Shown: positions 51,903 to 61,451 of the stretch, piece after piece
How positions within the stretch are numbered: the first letter of the stretch is position 1
How the letters are laid out: the number at the start of each line of letters is the position of its first letter
NCBI RefSeq assembly: GCF_004353825.1
Contig: NZ_SMNA01000003.1
Span: 62,001 to 126,000, forward strand
DNA length: 64,000 bases
Source of the DNA: Occultella glacieicola
GTDB lineage: Bacteria; Actinomycetota; Actinomycetes; Actinomycetales; Beutenbergiaceae
Reading direction: 5' to 3'
Notes under the pieces: model-generated
The model's database searches: none
What the model saw: only the letters and a program-made list of their open reading frames with translations
Told to the model about the DNA's origin: nothing
Translations under genes and position numbers: made by a program

Positions 51903-52265
51903 TCAGTCAGATGGCTGGCCGGCGCCGTCGCCCTCGGCCGAGACAGCCCCGGACGGCACGAGCTTGAGGCCGATGACGGCGCCGATGATGCCGAGCAGGA
52001 AGACCACCTTCCACACCGAGACCGACTCCGCGCCGGTGGCGATCGCATACGTCACGGTGAGCGCGGCACCCACCCCGGTCCAGACGGCGTACGCAGTCCC
52101 GATCGGGATGGATCTCATCGCCCGGCCGAGGCCGAGCATGCTGAGCGTGAGGGCGACGAGGAACACGACCGTCGGCGCCGGTCGGGTGAAGCCGTCGGAG
52201 GCTCCGAGCGCGGTCGCCCACACGGCTTCCAGGACGGCGCTGCCGAGCAGGATGAGCCATGGCAT
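51903..52265 (-). CDS. Small multidrug resistance protein, Gdx-type partner subunit
   Basis: A 120-residue, four-helix SMR transporter: MPWLILLGSAVLEAVWATAL (membrane Glu), GFTRPAPTVVFLVALTLSML, SIPIGTAYAVWTGVGAALTV and WKVVFLLGIIGAVIGLKLV. It has a short polar tail beyond the usual length. It is similar to, but distinct from, the upstream SMR gene, from which it is separated by 1 nt. Paired SMR genes normally make an obligate heterodimer. The riboswitch upstream of the pair suggests export of guanidinium. Confidence 0.9.
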   Translation of the reverse strand: MPWLILLGSAVLEAVWATALGASDGFTRPAPTVVFLVALTLSMLGLGRAMRSIPIGTAYAVWTGVGAALTVTYAIATGAESVSVWKVVFLLGIIGAVIGLKLVPSGAVSAEGDGAGQPSD

Positions 52266-52266
52266 C

Positions 52267-52581
52267 TCAGCTCACCACCTTGAGGCCGACGACGCTCCCG
52301 ACGAGCAGCACCAGCAGCGCGATCCGGGCGATCGACGCCGGCTCCTTGCCGGCGAGCATCGCCCACACCACGGTCAGCGACGCACCGATGCCGACCCAGA
52401 CGGCGTAGGCCGTCCCGGTCGGCAGGCTGGTCATCGCGTAGGCGAGGCCGGCCATGCTGGCCACCATCGCGACCACGAACAGGATCGTCGGACGCACCTT
52501 CTTGAAGCCGTCGGACGCCGACAGCGCCGAGGCCCAGACCGCCTCGAGCATTCCGGACAGGACAAGAATCAACCAAGCCAT
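52267..52581 (-). CDS. Small multidrug resistance protein, Gdx (guanidinium exporter) type
   Basis: A 104-residue SMR protein very like Gdx/SugE: MAWLILVLSGMLEAVWASAL (central Glu), SDGFKKVRPTILFVVAMVAS, MAGLAYAMTSLPTGTAYAVW and VGIGASLTVVWAML. The G-TAYAVW-GIG motif separates Gdx-type from EmrE-type proteins. These antiport guanidinium for protons. AGAAGG lies 6 nt before the ATG and directly follows the riboswitch-like structure at 52594-52635, so translation is probably ligand-controlled. First gene of the SMR pair. Confidence 0.92.
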   Translation of the reverse strand: MAWLILVLSGMLEAVWASALSASDGFKKVRPTILFVVAMVASMAGLAYAMTSLPTGTAYAVWVGIGASLTVVWAMLAGKEPASIARIALLVLLVGSVVGLKVVS

Positions 52582-52593
52582 GATGGGCCTTCT

Positions 52594-52635
52594 GAGTCAG
52601 TCTTGTCGCTTTGCGGGTACTGCTCCCTCGTCCGC
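52594..52635 (-). promoter_or_regulatory. Candidate guanidine-III (ykkC-III) riboswitch
   Basis: On the minus strand the conserved blocks GCGGACGAGG, then TACCCGC, then GACAAGACTG appear in order within 42 nt, as I recall them from the Thermobifida fusca guanidine-III RNA. Pairing fits the H-type pseudoknot. GCGG (52635-52632) pairs with CCGC (52616-52613). GAGCAGT (52625-52619) pairs with ACTG-CTC (52601-52594) with one bulged A (52597). The Shine-Dalgarno AGAAGG of the SMR gene follows directly. Guanidine-III elements occur mainly in actinobacteria upstream of SMR exporters. The rest of the 174-bp gap after hemL holds no clear feature. Confidence 0.85.
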
Positions 52636-52755
52636 AGACCCTCGTCGGGCCTCATCAGCCAGGGTAGCCGACGGGCCCGACGGCGTCCCTGTGGGTTTAC
52701 TCACCGCCTCACCCTGGTCGGTGGTCGGCGTGGCCCGCGGCCAGGCCCGTGCGGG

Positions 52756-54063
52756 TCAGCCCGGCGTCGCCGCGGCGGCAGCCCTGGCGGCCGCCGGCAG
52801 GGCGGCGAGGATCTGCTCCACGGACGCGTCGTCGTGGGCGCCCGAGACGAACCAGGCCTCGAACGCCGACGGCGGCAGGTTGACCCCGGCGTCGAGCATC
52901 GCGTGGAAGAACGGCGGGTAACGCCACGTCTGCGCCGCCTTCACCTCCTCGTACGTGCGCGGACCGGGGCCGGACCAACCCTGCCCGGCCGCGGTGCCGA
53001 ACGCGAACGAGAACAGGTTGCCGGCGCGCTGGACGGCGACCGGCACGCCCTCGGCGGCCAGGGCGGCCGGCACGGCGGCCGCGATCGTGTCGGCGACGGC
53101 GTCCACCCGGGCATACACCCCGCCGTCGACCAGGCGCAGGGTCGCGGCCCCGGCTGCGACGGCCACCGGGTTCCCGGACAGGGTGCCGGCCTGGTAGACC
53201 GGCCCGGCCGGGGCGAGCATGCGCATCACGTCCGCGCGCCCGGCGAGGGCGGCCACCGGCAGGCCACCGCCGATGACCTTGCCGAACGTGAGCAGGTCCG
53301 GCGTCCAGCCGCCCTCGAGGCCCCACCACCCGGCCGGCCCGACGCGGAACCCGGTGAGTACCTCGTCGGCGATGAACAGGGCACCCTCGGCGTGGGCGAT
53401 CTCGGCGACCGCGGCGTTGAAACCAGAGTCCGGCGCCACCACCCCCATATTCGCGGCCGCCGCCTCGGTGATCACGGCGGCGATCCGGCCGGGGTGGGCG
53501 GCGAAGGCGGCCCGCACGGCGTCGAGGTCGTTGTAGCCGATCACGATGGTCTGCTCGGCGAACGCGGCCGGTACGCCGGCGGACCCGGGCAGGGACAGGG
53601 TGGCGACCCCGGACCCGGACTCGGCGAGCAGCCCGTCGGAATGGCCGTGGTAGTGCCCGGCGAACTTGACGATCAGATCCCGGCCGGTGTAGCCACGCGC
53701 CACCCGCAGTGCGGTCATCGTGGCCTCGGTGCCGGTGGACACGAGCCGGACGAGTTCGGCCACCGGCACCCGCTCCCGGATGAGTTCGGCCAGCTCCACC
53801 TCGCCCGGGGTGGGTGCCCCGAACGAGAGTCCGCGGGCGGCCGCCTCCTGCACGGCGGCGACGACCTCCGGGTGGGCGTGCCCGAGCAGCGCCGGCCCCC
53901 ACGAGCCGACCAGGTCCACGTACTCACGACCGCCGGAGTCGGTGACCCGCGGCCCGCTCGCGGAGACCAGGAACAGCGGGTCCCCGCCGACGCCGTTGAA
54001 GGCCCGCACGGGTGAGTTCACGCCGCCGGGGATGACGGCGGCGGCACGTTCGACCAGGTTCAT
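52756..54063 (-). CDS. hemL: Glutamate-1-semialdehyde 2,1-aminomutase
   Basis: A PLP enzyme making 5-aminolevulinate from the product of HemA; 435 residues. Family features are [87 protein letters not shown] and the PLP lysine in [21 protein letters not shown] few Ala-rich residues end the protein. The ATG at 54063 overlaps the hemB stop by 4 nt. Last gene of the minus-strand heme operon. Confidence 0.97.
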   Translation of the reverse strand: MNLVERAAAVIPGGVNSPVRAFNGVGGDPLFLVSASGPRVTDSGGREYVDLVGSWGPALLGHAHPEVVAAVQEAAARGLSFGAPTPGEVELAELIRERVPVAELVRLVSTGTEATMTALRVARGYTGRDLIVKFAGHYHGHSDGLLAESGSGVATLSLPGSAGVPAAFAEQTIVIGYNDLDAVRAAFAAHPGRIAAVITEAAAANMGVVAPDSGFNAAVAEIAHAEGALFIADEVLTGFRVGPAGWWGLEGGWTPDLLTFGKVIGGGLPVAALAGRADVMRMLAPAGPVYQAGTLSGNPVAVAAGAATLRLVDGGVYARVDAVADTIAAAVPAALAAEGVPVAVQRAGNLFSFAFGTAAGQGWSGPGPRTYEEVKAAQTWRYPPFFHAMLDAGVNLPPSAFEAWFVSGAHDDASVEQILAALPAAARAAAAATPG

Positions 54064-55040
54064 CGGGGGTCCGTTCCTCGGGTGAGTTGCTCGGCCAGTT
54101 CCACGGCCCAGTAGGTCAGCACGGCATCGGCACCGGCCCGCTTGATGGACAGCACCGTCTCGGCGATCGTGCGGTCCCGGTCCAGCCAGCCGTTCGCGGC
54201 GGCGGCCTCGACCATCGCGTACTCGCCGGACACCTGGTAGGCCCAGACCGGAACCGGGGAGGTGGCGGCGACGTCGGCGAGCACGTCCAGGTAGCTGAGC
54301 GCGGGCTTGACCATGACCACGTCGGCGCCCTCGGCGACGTCCAGGCCGGCCTCGCGAACGCCCTCACGGCGGTTCGCCGGGTCGAGCTGGTAGCTGCGCC
54401 GGTCCCCGGTGAGCTGGGAGTCGACCGCCTCACGGAACGGCCCGTAGAACGCTGAGGCGTACTTGCCGGCGTAGGCGAGGATCGCAACGTCGGTGTGCCC
54501 CTGCGCGTCCAGGGCGTCCCGGACGGCGGCGACCTGCCCGTCCATCATGCCGCTCAGGCCGAGCAGCGCGGACCCGGCGCGGGCCTGGGCCAGGGCCATG
54601 TCGGCGTACCGGAGCAGGGTGGCGTCATTGTCGACCCGGCCGCCGGCGTCCAGGACGCCGCAGTGGCCGTGGTCGGTGAACTCGTCAAGGCACAGGTCCG
54701 TCTGGACGACGACGGCATCCCCCACCTCCGCGGCGACGGCGGCGGTGGCCACGTTCAGGATTCCGTTCGGGTCGGTCGCGCCGGTTCCGGTCGCGTCCCG
54801 GACCTCGGGCACGCCGAAGAGCATCAGCCCGCCGACCCCGGCCTGCGCCGCCTCGGTCGCAGCCCGGCGCAGCGAGTCCAGGGAGTGCTGGAGCACGCCC
54901 GGCATCGAGGCGATCGGCCGGGACTCGGCGGCCTCGATGACGAACATCGGCAGCACCAGGTCACTCGGGTGCAGGCGCGTCTGCGCGACCAGGCGGCGCA
55001 TCGCCGGGGTGCTGCGCAGGCGGCGGGGTCGGATCCTCAA
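54060..55040 (-). CDS. hemB: Porphobilinogen synthase (ALA dehydratase)
   Basis: Condenses two 5-aminolevulinates to porphobilinogen; 326 residues. It has [20 protein letters not shown], the metal-site region [20 protein letters not shown], the Schiff-base Lys region [20 protein letters not shown], and [20 protein letters not shown] (second Lys) with YQVSGEYAM. The start is TTG at 55040, overlapping the hemD stop by 4 nt (TTGA); it reads MRIRPRRLR, a normal HemB N-terminus. Confidence 0.97.
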   Translation of the reverse strand: MRIRPRRLRSTPAMRRLVAQTRLHPSDLVLPMFVIEAAESRPIASMPGVLQHSLDSLRRAATEAAQAGVGGLMLFGVPEVRDATGTGATDPNGILNVATAAVAAEVGDAVVVQTDLCLDEFTDHGHCGVLDAGGRVDNDATLLRYADMALAQARAGSALLGLSGMMDGQVAAVRDALDAQGHTDVAILAYAGKYASAFYGPFREAVDSQLTGDRRSYQLDPANRREGVREAGLDVAEGADVVMVKPALSYLDVLADVAATSPVPVWAYQVSGEYAMVEAAAANGWLDRDRTIAETVLSIKRAGADAVLTYWAVELAEQLTRGTDPR

Positions 55041-55792
55041 CTGACGTCCTCCAGTGCCCCGATCAGGGCGTCGACGGTGCGTTCGGGTGCGACCACGTCC
55101 GCGCGGAGCCCGACGGCCGCCGCGTCCCGCGCGGTCACCGGGCCGAGGCAGGCGATGGTCGTGGTCGTGGGCATCGCGAACCGGGCCAGGGACCGGGCCA
55201 CGGATCCGCTGGTGACGAGCACGGCGTCCGCGCGGCCGGCGGCGAGGCCCGCAATGTCGTCCTCGGGCACCGCCAGTTCCTGCACGCGGTAGCCGATCAC
55301 GGTGTCCACCCGGTGGCCCCGTGCGCTCAGCCCGTCCGCGAGTGTGTCCCGGGCGAGGTCGGAGTGCAGCACCAGCACCCGGGACGGCGAGCCGGTCCCC
55401 GCCGGTCCGCTCGTGGCGGCCTCGATGCCGGCGAGTCCCCAGGCCCGCAGCAGTCCCTCGGCGCTGAAGTCCGCCTCCGGCACCAGGTCGACGGCGAAGC
55501 CCGCGCCCTCGAGTGCCGCGGCCGTGGCGGGGCCGACCGCGGCCACCCTGGCGCGCACCTCGGCGGCGGACTCGAGCACGCCGACGGTGGCGGCGGAGGT
55601 CACCACGAGCCAGTCGTAGTCGCCGGCGGTGAGCCGGCCCACGGCGTCGCGGACCTGCGGGGTGTGCAGCGGCCGGGCGGCCACGAGCGGCACCACCCAG
55701 CCGGTGGCGCCCCGCTCGGCGAGCAGATCGCAGACCCGGGCGCCCCAGCTACCGCCCCGAGGGACGAGCACGGTGCGTCCGGCGAGCGTCAT
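55037..55792 (-). CDS. hemD: Uroporphyrinogen-III synthase
   Basis: Cyclises and inverts ring D of hydroxymethylbilane; 251 residues. This family is poorly conserved, but [60 protein letters not shown] and [20 protein letters not shown] are typical, and the position between hemC and hemB confirms it. It begins 5 nt after the hemC stop and overlaps hemB. It is a stand-alone gene, not fused to a methyltransferase as in some actinobacteria. Confidence 0.92.
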   Translation of the reverse strand: MTLAGRTVLVPRGGSWGARVCDLLAERGATGWVVPLVAARPLHTPQVRDAVGRLTAGDYDWLVVTSAATVGVLESAAEVRARVAAVGPATAAALEGAGFAVDLVPEADFSAEGLLRAWGLAGIEAATSGPAGTGSPSRVLVLHSDLARDTLADGLSARGHRVDTVIGYRVQELAVPEDDIAGLAAGRADAVLVTSGSVARSLARFAMPTTTTIACLGPVTARDAAAVGLRADVVAPERTVDALIGALEDVS

Positions 55793-55797
55793 GACCC

Positions 55798-56736
55798 TCA
55801 GCCCGCGATCCAGGCGCCGGCACCCGCGGCCAGCAGATCCGCGGCGACGGCGCGGCCGAGCGCCGCGGCCTCGTCCGGACGGCCGGTCGCGGCGGCGGTA
55901 CGGGACTCACCCCCACCGGGGCGGTAGGCCGTCCCGGAAACGGTCAGGACGCCGTCGCTCGCGGTGGCCGTGGCCCCGACGGGTGCGGCACAGCCGGCCT
56001 CGAGGGCGGCGAGCAGGGCCCGCTCGGCGGTGACCGCGGCCCAGGCGTCGGAGTCGTGGATGCCGGCGAGCGCCGCGGCCAGGGCGGTGCCGGTGGCGTC
56101 GGTCTCCCGGATCTCGACGGCGAGCGCACCCTGGCCGGGCGCGCCCGGCCAGGTGTCGAGGTCGAGTTCGGCGGTGATCGCATCGGCGCGCCCGATCCGG
56201 CGCAGCCCGGCGGCGGCGAGGATCACGGCGTCGAGTTCACCGTCGGCGACGAAGCCGAGCCGGGTGTCGACGTTCCCGCGGATGTCCACGACCTCCAGGT
56301 CCGGCCTGGCGGTGTGCAACTGCGCGGCCCGCCGCGGGGACCCGGTGCCCACCCGAGCCCCGGGCGGCAACGTGGCCAGGGTGAGCCCGTCGCGGGCGCA
56401 GAGGGCGTCGCGGGCGTCCTCGCGGACCGGGGTCGCGGCCACGACCAGCCCCGGGTGCGGGGTCGTCGGCAGGTCCTTGAGGGAGTGCACCACGGCATCG
56501 CACTCCCCCGCCAGCAGCGCGGTCCGCAAGGCGGCGGCGAACACGCCGGTGCCGCCGAGGGAGGCCAGTGAGGCCCGGTTGCGATCGCCCTCGCTGGTCA
56601 TCGGCACCAGTTCGGTGGCCAGTCCGGCGACGGTCAGGGCGGCGGCCACGGTCTGCGTCTGGGTCCGGGCGAGCCGGGACGCGCGGGTGCCGATGCGGGC
56701 CACTGTCCCGACGTGCCGCCCGGCCGTGTCGGTCAC
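55798..56736 (-). CDS. hemC: Hydroxymethylbilane synthase (porphobilinogen deaminase)
   Basis: Polymerises four porphobilinogens; 312 residues from GTG 56736 (VTDTAGRHVGTVARIGTRAS). Conserved parts are RIGTRASRLARTQTQTV, AVVHSLKDLPTTPHPGL, VGTGSPRRAAQL, DLEVVDIRGNVDTRL, APGQGALAVEIRE and the dipyrromethane cofactor Cys in LEAGCAAPVGA. The GTG overlaps the hemH stop (GTGA). An ATG at 56802 would extend it into hemH without family support. Confidence 0.96.
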   Translation of the reverse strand: MTDTAGRHVGTVARIGTRASRLARTQTQTVAAALTVAGLATELVPMTSEGDRNRASLASLGGTGVFAAALRTALLAGECDAVVHSLKDLPTTPHPGLVVAATPVREDARDALCARDGLTLATLPPGARVGTGSPRRAAQLHTARPDLEVVDIRGNVDTRLGFVADGELDAVILAAAGLRRIGRADAITAELDLDTWPGAPGQGALAVEIRETDATGTALAAALAGIHDSDAWAAVTAERALLAALEAGCAAPVGATATASDGVLTVSGTAYRPGGGESRTAAATGRPDEAAALGRAVAADLLAAGAGAWIAG

Positions 56737-57950
56737 GGCGCCAGCCCGGCCACCGCCGGCCGGAAGCCCCGCCGGGCGTTCTCGCAGCACCCGGGACGGC
56801 ACACGTCGTACCAGGGACCGAGGGAGGTCAGCGCGGGCCGGTCCGCGACCGAGGTGCCCCGGAGCCGTTCGACGACGAGGTCCACCAGGCCGCTGACGAA
56901 CCTGGGGTGGATGCCCGGGGTCGGCACCCGGACGGCGTCGATCCCGTGTTCGCCGGCGGTCTCGAGGGCCTCGGTGTCCAGGTCCCAGGCGACCTCCATG
57001 TGGTCGGAGAGGAACCCGAGCGGCACGATCACCACACCGTCGACGCCCTTGGCCGGGAGTTCGGCGATGGCGTCGTTGACGTCCGGCTCGAGCCAGGGCT
57101 GGCTGGGCGGGCCGGAGCGGGACTGGTAGACGAGCTGCCAGGGAGTCTCCGGTTCGCCGATCGCCTCCATGACCACCTCGGCGACCGCACGGTGCTGCGC
57201 GGCGTACGCGCCGCCGTCGCCCAGGCCGAGTTCGGCGGGGCCGGAGCGCTGCGCGTCGCCCATCGGGATCGAGTGGGTCGCGAACAGCACCTCGATGGTG
57301 CTCGCGCCGTGCTCGCGCAGCGTGGCCAGGCCGGCCGCGACACCGTCGACGAACGGGGCCACGAAGCCCGGGTGGTCGAAGTACTGGCGCACCTTGTCGA
57401 TCTCGAGGACGTCGCCGAGGCCGGTGTCCTCGAGCGCGTCGGCGAGGTCCTCGCGGTACTGCCGACAGCTGGAGTAGGAGGAGTACGCGCTGGTCGGGAT
57501 GGCGAGCAGGCGGCGGTGCCCCGCGGCGTCCGCCTCCCGGAGCGCGTCATTGAGGTAGGGGTCCCAGTTCCGGTTGCCCCAGTGGACCGGCAGGTCGAGG
57601 CCGCGTCCGGCGAGCTCGGCCTCGAGGGCGGCCTTGAGCTGGCGGTTGTGGCCGTTGATGGGGCTGACGCCCCCGAACGCCCGGTAGTGGTGGGCGACCT
57701 CCTCCAGCCGCTCGTCCGGGATGCCGCGCCCGGCGGTGACGTTGCGCAGGAACGGCAGCACGTCGTCCTGCCCCTCCGGTCCGCCGAACCCGGCCAGCAG
57801 GATCGCGTCGTAGGCGACCGGTTCGGTGACGTGCTCGGGACCGGTCCGGGCGGCCGGCGTGGCCGCCGCGACGACGGCGCCCGGCGCCATCGGCGCGGAG
57901 GTGGCGGGAGCAGGTTTGCGGCCGCGCGGGGCGCGCGCGTCGACGCTCAC
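56733..57950 (-). CDS. hemH: Coproporphyrin III ferrochelatase
   Basis: Inserts Fe2+ into coproporphyrin III, as expected for a species with HemQ. 405 residues from GTG 57950 (VSVDARAPRGRK), with an unusually long, Ala/Pro-rich N-terminal extension of about 45 residues before YDAILLAGFGGPEGQDDVLP. An ATG at 57890 would give a shorter form. It has HYRAFGGVSPINGHNRQLKA, the catalytic His region VLFATHSIPMGDA, SRSGPPSQPWLEPDVND and VVIVPLGFLSDHMEV. Cys residues in SSCRQYRED and the C-terminal CRPGCCENAR fit the [2Fe-2S] cluster of actinobacterial ferrochelatases. Both ends overlap the neighbouring genes by 4 nt. Confidence 0.95.
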   Translation of the reverse strand: MSVDARAPRGRKPAPATSAPMAPGAVVAAATPAARTGPEHVTEPVAYDAILLAGFGGPEGQDDVLPFLRNVTAGRGIPDERLEEVAHHYRAFGGVSPINGHNRQLKAALEAELAGRGLDLPVHWGNRNWDPYLNDALREADAAGHRRLLAIPTSAYSSYSSCRQYREDLADALEDTGLGDVLEIDKVRQYFDHPGFVAPFVDGVAAGLATLREHGASTIEVLFATHSIPMGDAQRSGPAELGLGDGGAYAAQHRAVAEVVMEAIGEPETPWQLVYQSRSGPPSQPWLEPDVNDAIAELPAKGVDGVVIVPLGFLSDHMEVAWDLDTEALETAGEHGIDAVRVPTPGIHPRFVSGLVDLVVERLRGTSVADRPALTSLGPWYDVCRPGCCENARRGFRPAVAGLAP

Positions 57951-58660
57951 GCGAGCACCCGCGCGAGTTCGGCGGCGCTGACCCGGCGGCCGGTGTAGAA
58001 CGGGGTCTCCTCGCGCACATGCAGTCGGGCATCGGTGTAGCGCAGGTCTCGCATCAGGTCCACCAGGTTCGCCAGGTCGTCGTCCTCGAGGGCAAGGATC
58101 CACTCGTAGTCGCCGAGCGCGAAGGCGGCCACGGTGTTGGAGAGCACGGACCGGAACTGCGAACCGCGGCGGCCGTGGTCGGCCAGCATCTGGCGGCGTT
58201 CGTCCTCGGGCAGCAGGTACCAGCCGTGCGAGCGCACGAACGGGTAGACGGTCAGCCAGCCGGCAGGGTCCTTGCCGCGCAGGAAGGCGGGCACGTGCCT
58301 GGCGTTGAACTCCGCCTCCCGGTGCATGCCGAGCGTGTTCCAGGTGGGCAGCAGGGTGTTCAGCAGCGCGGTGCGGCGCAGGTCCCGCAGTCCGGCCTGG
58401 AGGTCCTCGGCGCGGTTGCCGTGGATCCAGATCATGGCGTCCGCGTCCGCCTTGATGCTGGAGACGTCGTACAGCCCGCGGGTGGTGACGCCGGCGGCGG
58501 CCAGACGCTCGATCGTGGCCTCGACCTCGGCGACGGCGTCCTCGGAGACGTCGGGGTCGCGGTGGGGGTCACGGCGCAGGACGGCCCACAGGGTGTACCC
58601 GGAGGGGTTCTCCTCGGCGCCCGCGTGCGGAGGGTTGGAAACGTTGCTGTCGGTGGTCAC
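57947..58660 (-). CDS. hemQ: Coproheme decarboxylase (chlorite-dismutase-like)
   Basis: Final enzyme of the coproporphyrin-dependent route (HemQ/ChdC), converting coproheme to heme b. 237 residues: SGYTLWAVLRRDP, RGLYDVSSIKADADAMIWIH (including the catalytic Tyr candidate region), GMHREAEFNARHVPAFLRGK, PAGWLTVYPFVRSHGWYLLP and RRQMLADHGRRG, ending in DYEWILALEDDDLANLVDLM and REETPFYTGRRV. The GTG at 58660 has TATGGT 6 nt upstream, so a new leaderless transcript may start here inside the heme locus. A start at 58696 is less likely. Confidence 0.96.
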   Translation of the reverse strand: MTTDSNVSNPPHAGAEENPSGYTLWAVLRRDPHRDPDVSEDAVAEVEATIERLAAAGVTTRGLYDVSSIKADADAMIWIHGNRAEDLQAGLRDLRRTALLNTLLPTWNTLGMHREAEFNARHVPAFLRGKDPAGWLTVYPFVRSHGWYLLPEDERRQMLADHGRRGSQFRSVLSNTVAAFALGDYEWILALEDDDLANLVDLMRDLRYTDARLHVREETPFYTGRRVSAAELARVLA

Positions 58661-58705
58661 CCGATCACCATAAACCCGCACCAGAATGCCGATCACGACG
58701 GTTCG

Positions 58706-60223
58706 TCAGAACCCCGAGACCCGCTCCCCCGCGGCCCGTGCGTCCGCGATCACCGACGCCAGACCCGTGCCCGCGATCCAGGTGCCGGCCAGGTCGAGCG
58801 AGTCGTCCGTGGCGACCGCTGCGCGCGCCCGGTCGACGTGGTGTGACATCCCCCACGCCCGCACCGGGCGGGGCAGGACCAGGGACACCCGGGCATGGTC
58901 GACGAGCGCGCGCGACCCGAGCGTGATCCCGAGCAGCCGGCCGGCATCGGCGAGCGCGAGCGTGGCCCGGGCCTCCGGGTCCTCGCCCGCGATCCCGGCC
59001 GCATAGGAGAGCCGGATGATGGCCCGGTCCGGGCCGGCCGCCTGCCCGAGCCAGTCCCACTTGGCGCTCGCGTAGGTGAGCGCCTTCGCGCCGCGACCGG
59101 GCACGGCCACGAGCACGCCCGCGCGGGGGTGCTCGGGCAGTGCGGACGCGTCGAGCATGAGGGTGACCAGGTCCACGCCCGACGGCGAGGGCCAGTCCGC
59201 CGCCAGCGTCGCCAGGGACCGGGTCGCGCCGCGTGGGGCGCCGCCGGCGCCCGGGCGTGGCGCCCACGGGGCGTGCTCGGGAACCGGGCGCAGGAACGCC
59301 CAGGCATGCGGCGCACAGGCGAGCAGCACCCGGTCCGCCCGTAAGGTGGCGGACGCGGTGCGCACGATCCAGCCACCGCCGTCGGGCGTGAGCGCGGCGA
59401 CCGCGGCGTCCGTCCGCAGGTCGGCGCCCAGCCGGGTCAGGTCGGCGACGAGGGCGGCGACGAGCCGGTGGATGCCGCCGCGCAGGCCCTGCACGGCGCT
59501 GCCGGCCGGTGCGGCAGCGCGGATTCCGGCGAGGGCGGCGGCCAGCGACCCGGTCTCGGCGACCCGGTCCAGGACGCCGGGGAGCAGGTCGGTGGCGGCC
59601 AGTTCCTCGGGTTCGACCGAGTGCACGCCGCGGACCACCGGGCGCAGCAGCCGGTCCGTGACCGCCTCCCCCATGCGGGCCGTGACCAGGGCGGCCAGGC
59701 TGATCGGAACACGTCCCGACGATGCCGCGACGGACGCGCCGACGCCGGGCCGGGCGCCGGTCACCTCGACGGGCAGTTCCAGGTCCCGGCGCGCCCGGGC
59801 CAGACCGTCCGCGCCGAGGACCTCGGCCAGGCCGGGCGCGTCGAGTTCGGTCGGGATGCCCAGCACCCCGGTGGCGGGCATCGGCCGGGAGACCCCGTCG
59901 TGATGGACCCGAGCGGGCACGCGGGTCGGCGTCACGATCTGGTCCGCGAGGCCGAGGTCACCCAGGAGCGCGGCGACGGTCCCGCCCCGCGTCGCGAAGC
60001 TCTCGGCACCCGCGTCCAGGGCCACCCCACCCACCCGGTGCATCCCGACCATGCCTCCGAAGGAGGTGGCAGCCTCGAGGACCGTCACGGACCGACCGGC
60101 GCGGGCCGCCTCCCAGGCCGCCACCAGTCCGGCGACGCCGCCGCCGATGACCACGAGCTCGGCCGTCGACGAGATGTCCGACGCTTCCGCGGCAGTTGCT
60201 CCGGCGGTCTCGGCGGTGCTCAT
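58706..60223 (-). CDS. hemY: Coproporphyrinogen III oxidase (HemY/HemG-like FAD enzyme)
   Basis: A FAD-dependent oxidase. With HemQ present, it should oxidise coproporphyrinogen III to coproporphyrin III (CgoX) rather than protoporphyrinogen IX. 505 residues: an N-terminal Ser/Ala/Thr tail of about 25, then the FAD fold [40 protein letters not shown] and ESFATRGG. Other parts are [14 protein letters not shown] and the C-terminal FAD contact [20 protein letters not shown]. The ATG at 60223 overlaps the hemE stop by 4 nt. Confidence 0.95.
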   Translation of the reverse strand: MSTAETAGATAAEASDISSTAELVVIGGGVAGLVAAWEAARAGRSVTVLEAATSFGGMVGMHRVGGVALDAGAESFATRGGTVAALLGDLGLADQIVTPTRVPARVHHDGVSRPMPATGVLGIPTELDAPGLAEVLGADGLARARRDLELPVEVTGARPGVGASVAASSGRVPISLAALVTARMGEAVTDRLLRPVVRGVHSVEPEELAATDLLPGVLDRVAETGSLAAALAGIRAAAPAGSAVQGLRGGIHRLVAALVADLTRLGADLRTDAAVAALTPDGGGWIVRTASATLRADRVLLACAPHAWAFLRPVPEHAPWAPRPGAGGAPRGATRSLATLAADWPSPSGVDLVTLMLDASALPEHPRAGVLVAVPGRGAKALTYASAKWDWLGQAAGPDRAIIRLSYAAGIAGEDPEARATLALADAGRLLGITLGSRALVDHARVSLVLPRPVRAWGMSHHVDRARAAVATDDSLDLAGTWIAGTGLASVIADARAAGERVSGF

Positions 60224-61326
60224 CGGCCGGAGGCGGCGTGCACCGTCTCCACGATCCGGGTGAGCACGGTCGGGTCGGTCTCGGGTGGCACCCCGTGTCC
60301 GAGGTTGAGCACGTGCGCCGGGGCGGAGGTGCCGCGGGCGAGCACGTCCTGGACATGCGCCTCCAGCACCGGCCATGGGGCGGCGAGCAGGGCCGGGTCG
60401 ACGTTGCCCTGCAGCGGCACCCCGGGCAGGGCCGCGGCGGCCGTGTCCAACGGGGTGCGGTAGTCGACGCCGACCACATCCACACCGACCTCGTGCATGG
60501 CCCCGAGCAGGTGCCCGGTGCCGACCCCGAAGTGCACCGTCGGGACCCGGCCGTCGTTCGAGGCCGCACCGGCCACCTGGAGCTCGCGGACCGGCGCGAG
60601 CGCGGCCGCCGACTGCGGCGCCACCCGCGCGCGGTAGTCGGCCAGGGACAGGCCGCCGGCCCAGGAGTCGAACAGCTGGGCCGCGGACGCACCGGCCCGG
60701 ACCTGCGCGAGCAGGAACGCACCGGTGAGCTCGGCGAGCCAGGACATCAGGTCGGCCCACACCTCGGGGGCGCCGTGCATGAGCGTGCGTGCGGCCAGCT
60801 GGTCCTTCGACGGGCCACCCTCCACCAGGTAGGCGGCGAGCGTGAACGGCGCCCCGGCGAACCCGATCAACGGGGTGCCGCCGAGTTCGCGGACCAACTG
60901 TCCCACTGCGGTGGTGACGGGCTCGAACAGACCGCCGGGGACGCCGTCGGGCGTGAGCGCGCGAAGCGCGGCGACATCCGCAGCGGTCCGGACCGGGTTC
61001 GCCAGCACCGGACCCTTGCCGGGCACGATGTCCACGTCCACGCCGATCAGGCGCAACGGGACCACGATGTCGCTGAAGAAGATCGCGGCGTCCACGCCGT
61101 GTCGACGAACCGGCTGCAAACTAATCTCGGTGACCAGATCCGGTTCGAGGCACGCCTGAAGCATCCGGGTCCCGGTGCGCAGGGCGCGGTACTCCGGCAG
61201 CGAGCGACCGGCCTGCCGCATGAACCACACCGGCGTGACCGGCGGGCGCTCGCCGGAATAGGCGCGGACGAGGGGCGAGGAGGCCGTGGCACCCGTGAGC
61301 GGGTGGTCGGCGGGCAGGAGGCTCAC
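60220..61326 (-). CDS. hemE: Uroporphyrinogen decarboxylase
   Basis: Decarboxylates uroporphyrinogen III to coproporphyrinogen III; 368 residues from GTG 61326 ([12 protein letters not shown]). Signature sequences are [57 protein letters not shown] and [16 protein letters not shown]. The start is chosen because CAGAAT ends 7 nt before the GTG; a start at 61386 adds unrelated Arg/Gly-rich residues. First gene of the minus-strand heme operon. Confidence 0.96.
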   Translation of the reverse strand: MSLLPADHPLTGATASSPLVRAYSGERPPVTPVWFMRQAGRSLPEYRALRTGTRMLQACLEPDLVTEISLQPVRRHGVDAAIFFSDIVVPLRLIGVDVDIVPGKGPVLANPVRTAADVAALRALTPDGVPGGLFEPVTTAVGQLVRELGGTPLIGFAGAPFTLAAYLVEGGPSKDQLAARTLMHGAPEVWADLMSWLAELTGAFLLAQVRAGASAAQLFDSWAGGLSLADYRARVAPQSAAALAPVRELQVAGAASNDGRVPTVHFGVGTGHLLGAMHEVGVDVVGVDYRTPLDTAAAALPGVPLQGNVDPALLAAPWPVLEAHVQDVLARGTSAPAHVLNLGHGVPPETDPTVLTRIVETVHAASGR

Positions 61327-61451
61327 GCGTCTGATTCTGACATCACCGGCACGAGTGTCGTGACCACGGCCCGCATGGCTGCGCACGGAGGCCCCTTGCT
61401 GCCCGCCGTCGGCACGCTCACACTGGACGTCGAAGCCTTGGAGGCGATCCC

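Noticed and set aside
52594-52660. Mini-ykkC (guanidine-II) riboswitch, suggested by two GACGAGGG motifs
   Set aside because: The ACGA segments are flanked by G on both sides and do not close proper tetraloop hairpins; the guanidine-III pseudoknot explains the conserved blocks and pairings better.
54060-55292. Plus-strand open frames antisense to hemB and hemL
   Set aside because: Composition is Arg/Gly/His-rich with no motif, while the minus strand encodes textbook heme enzymes.
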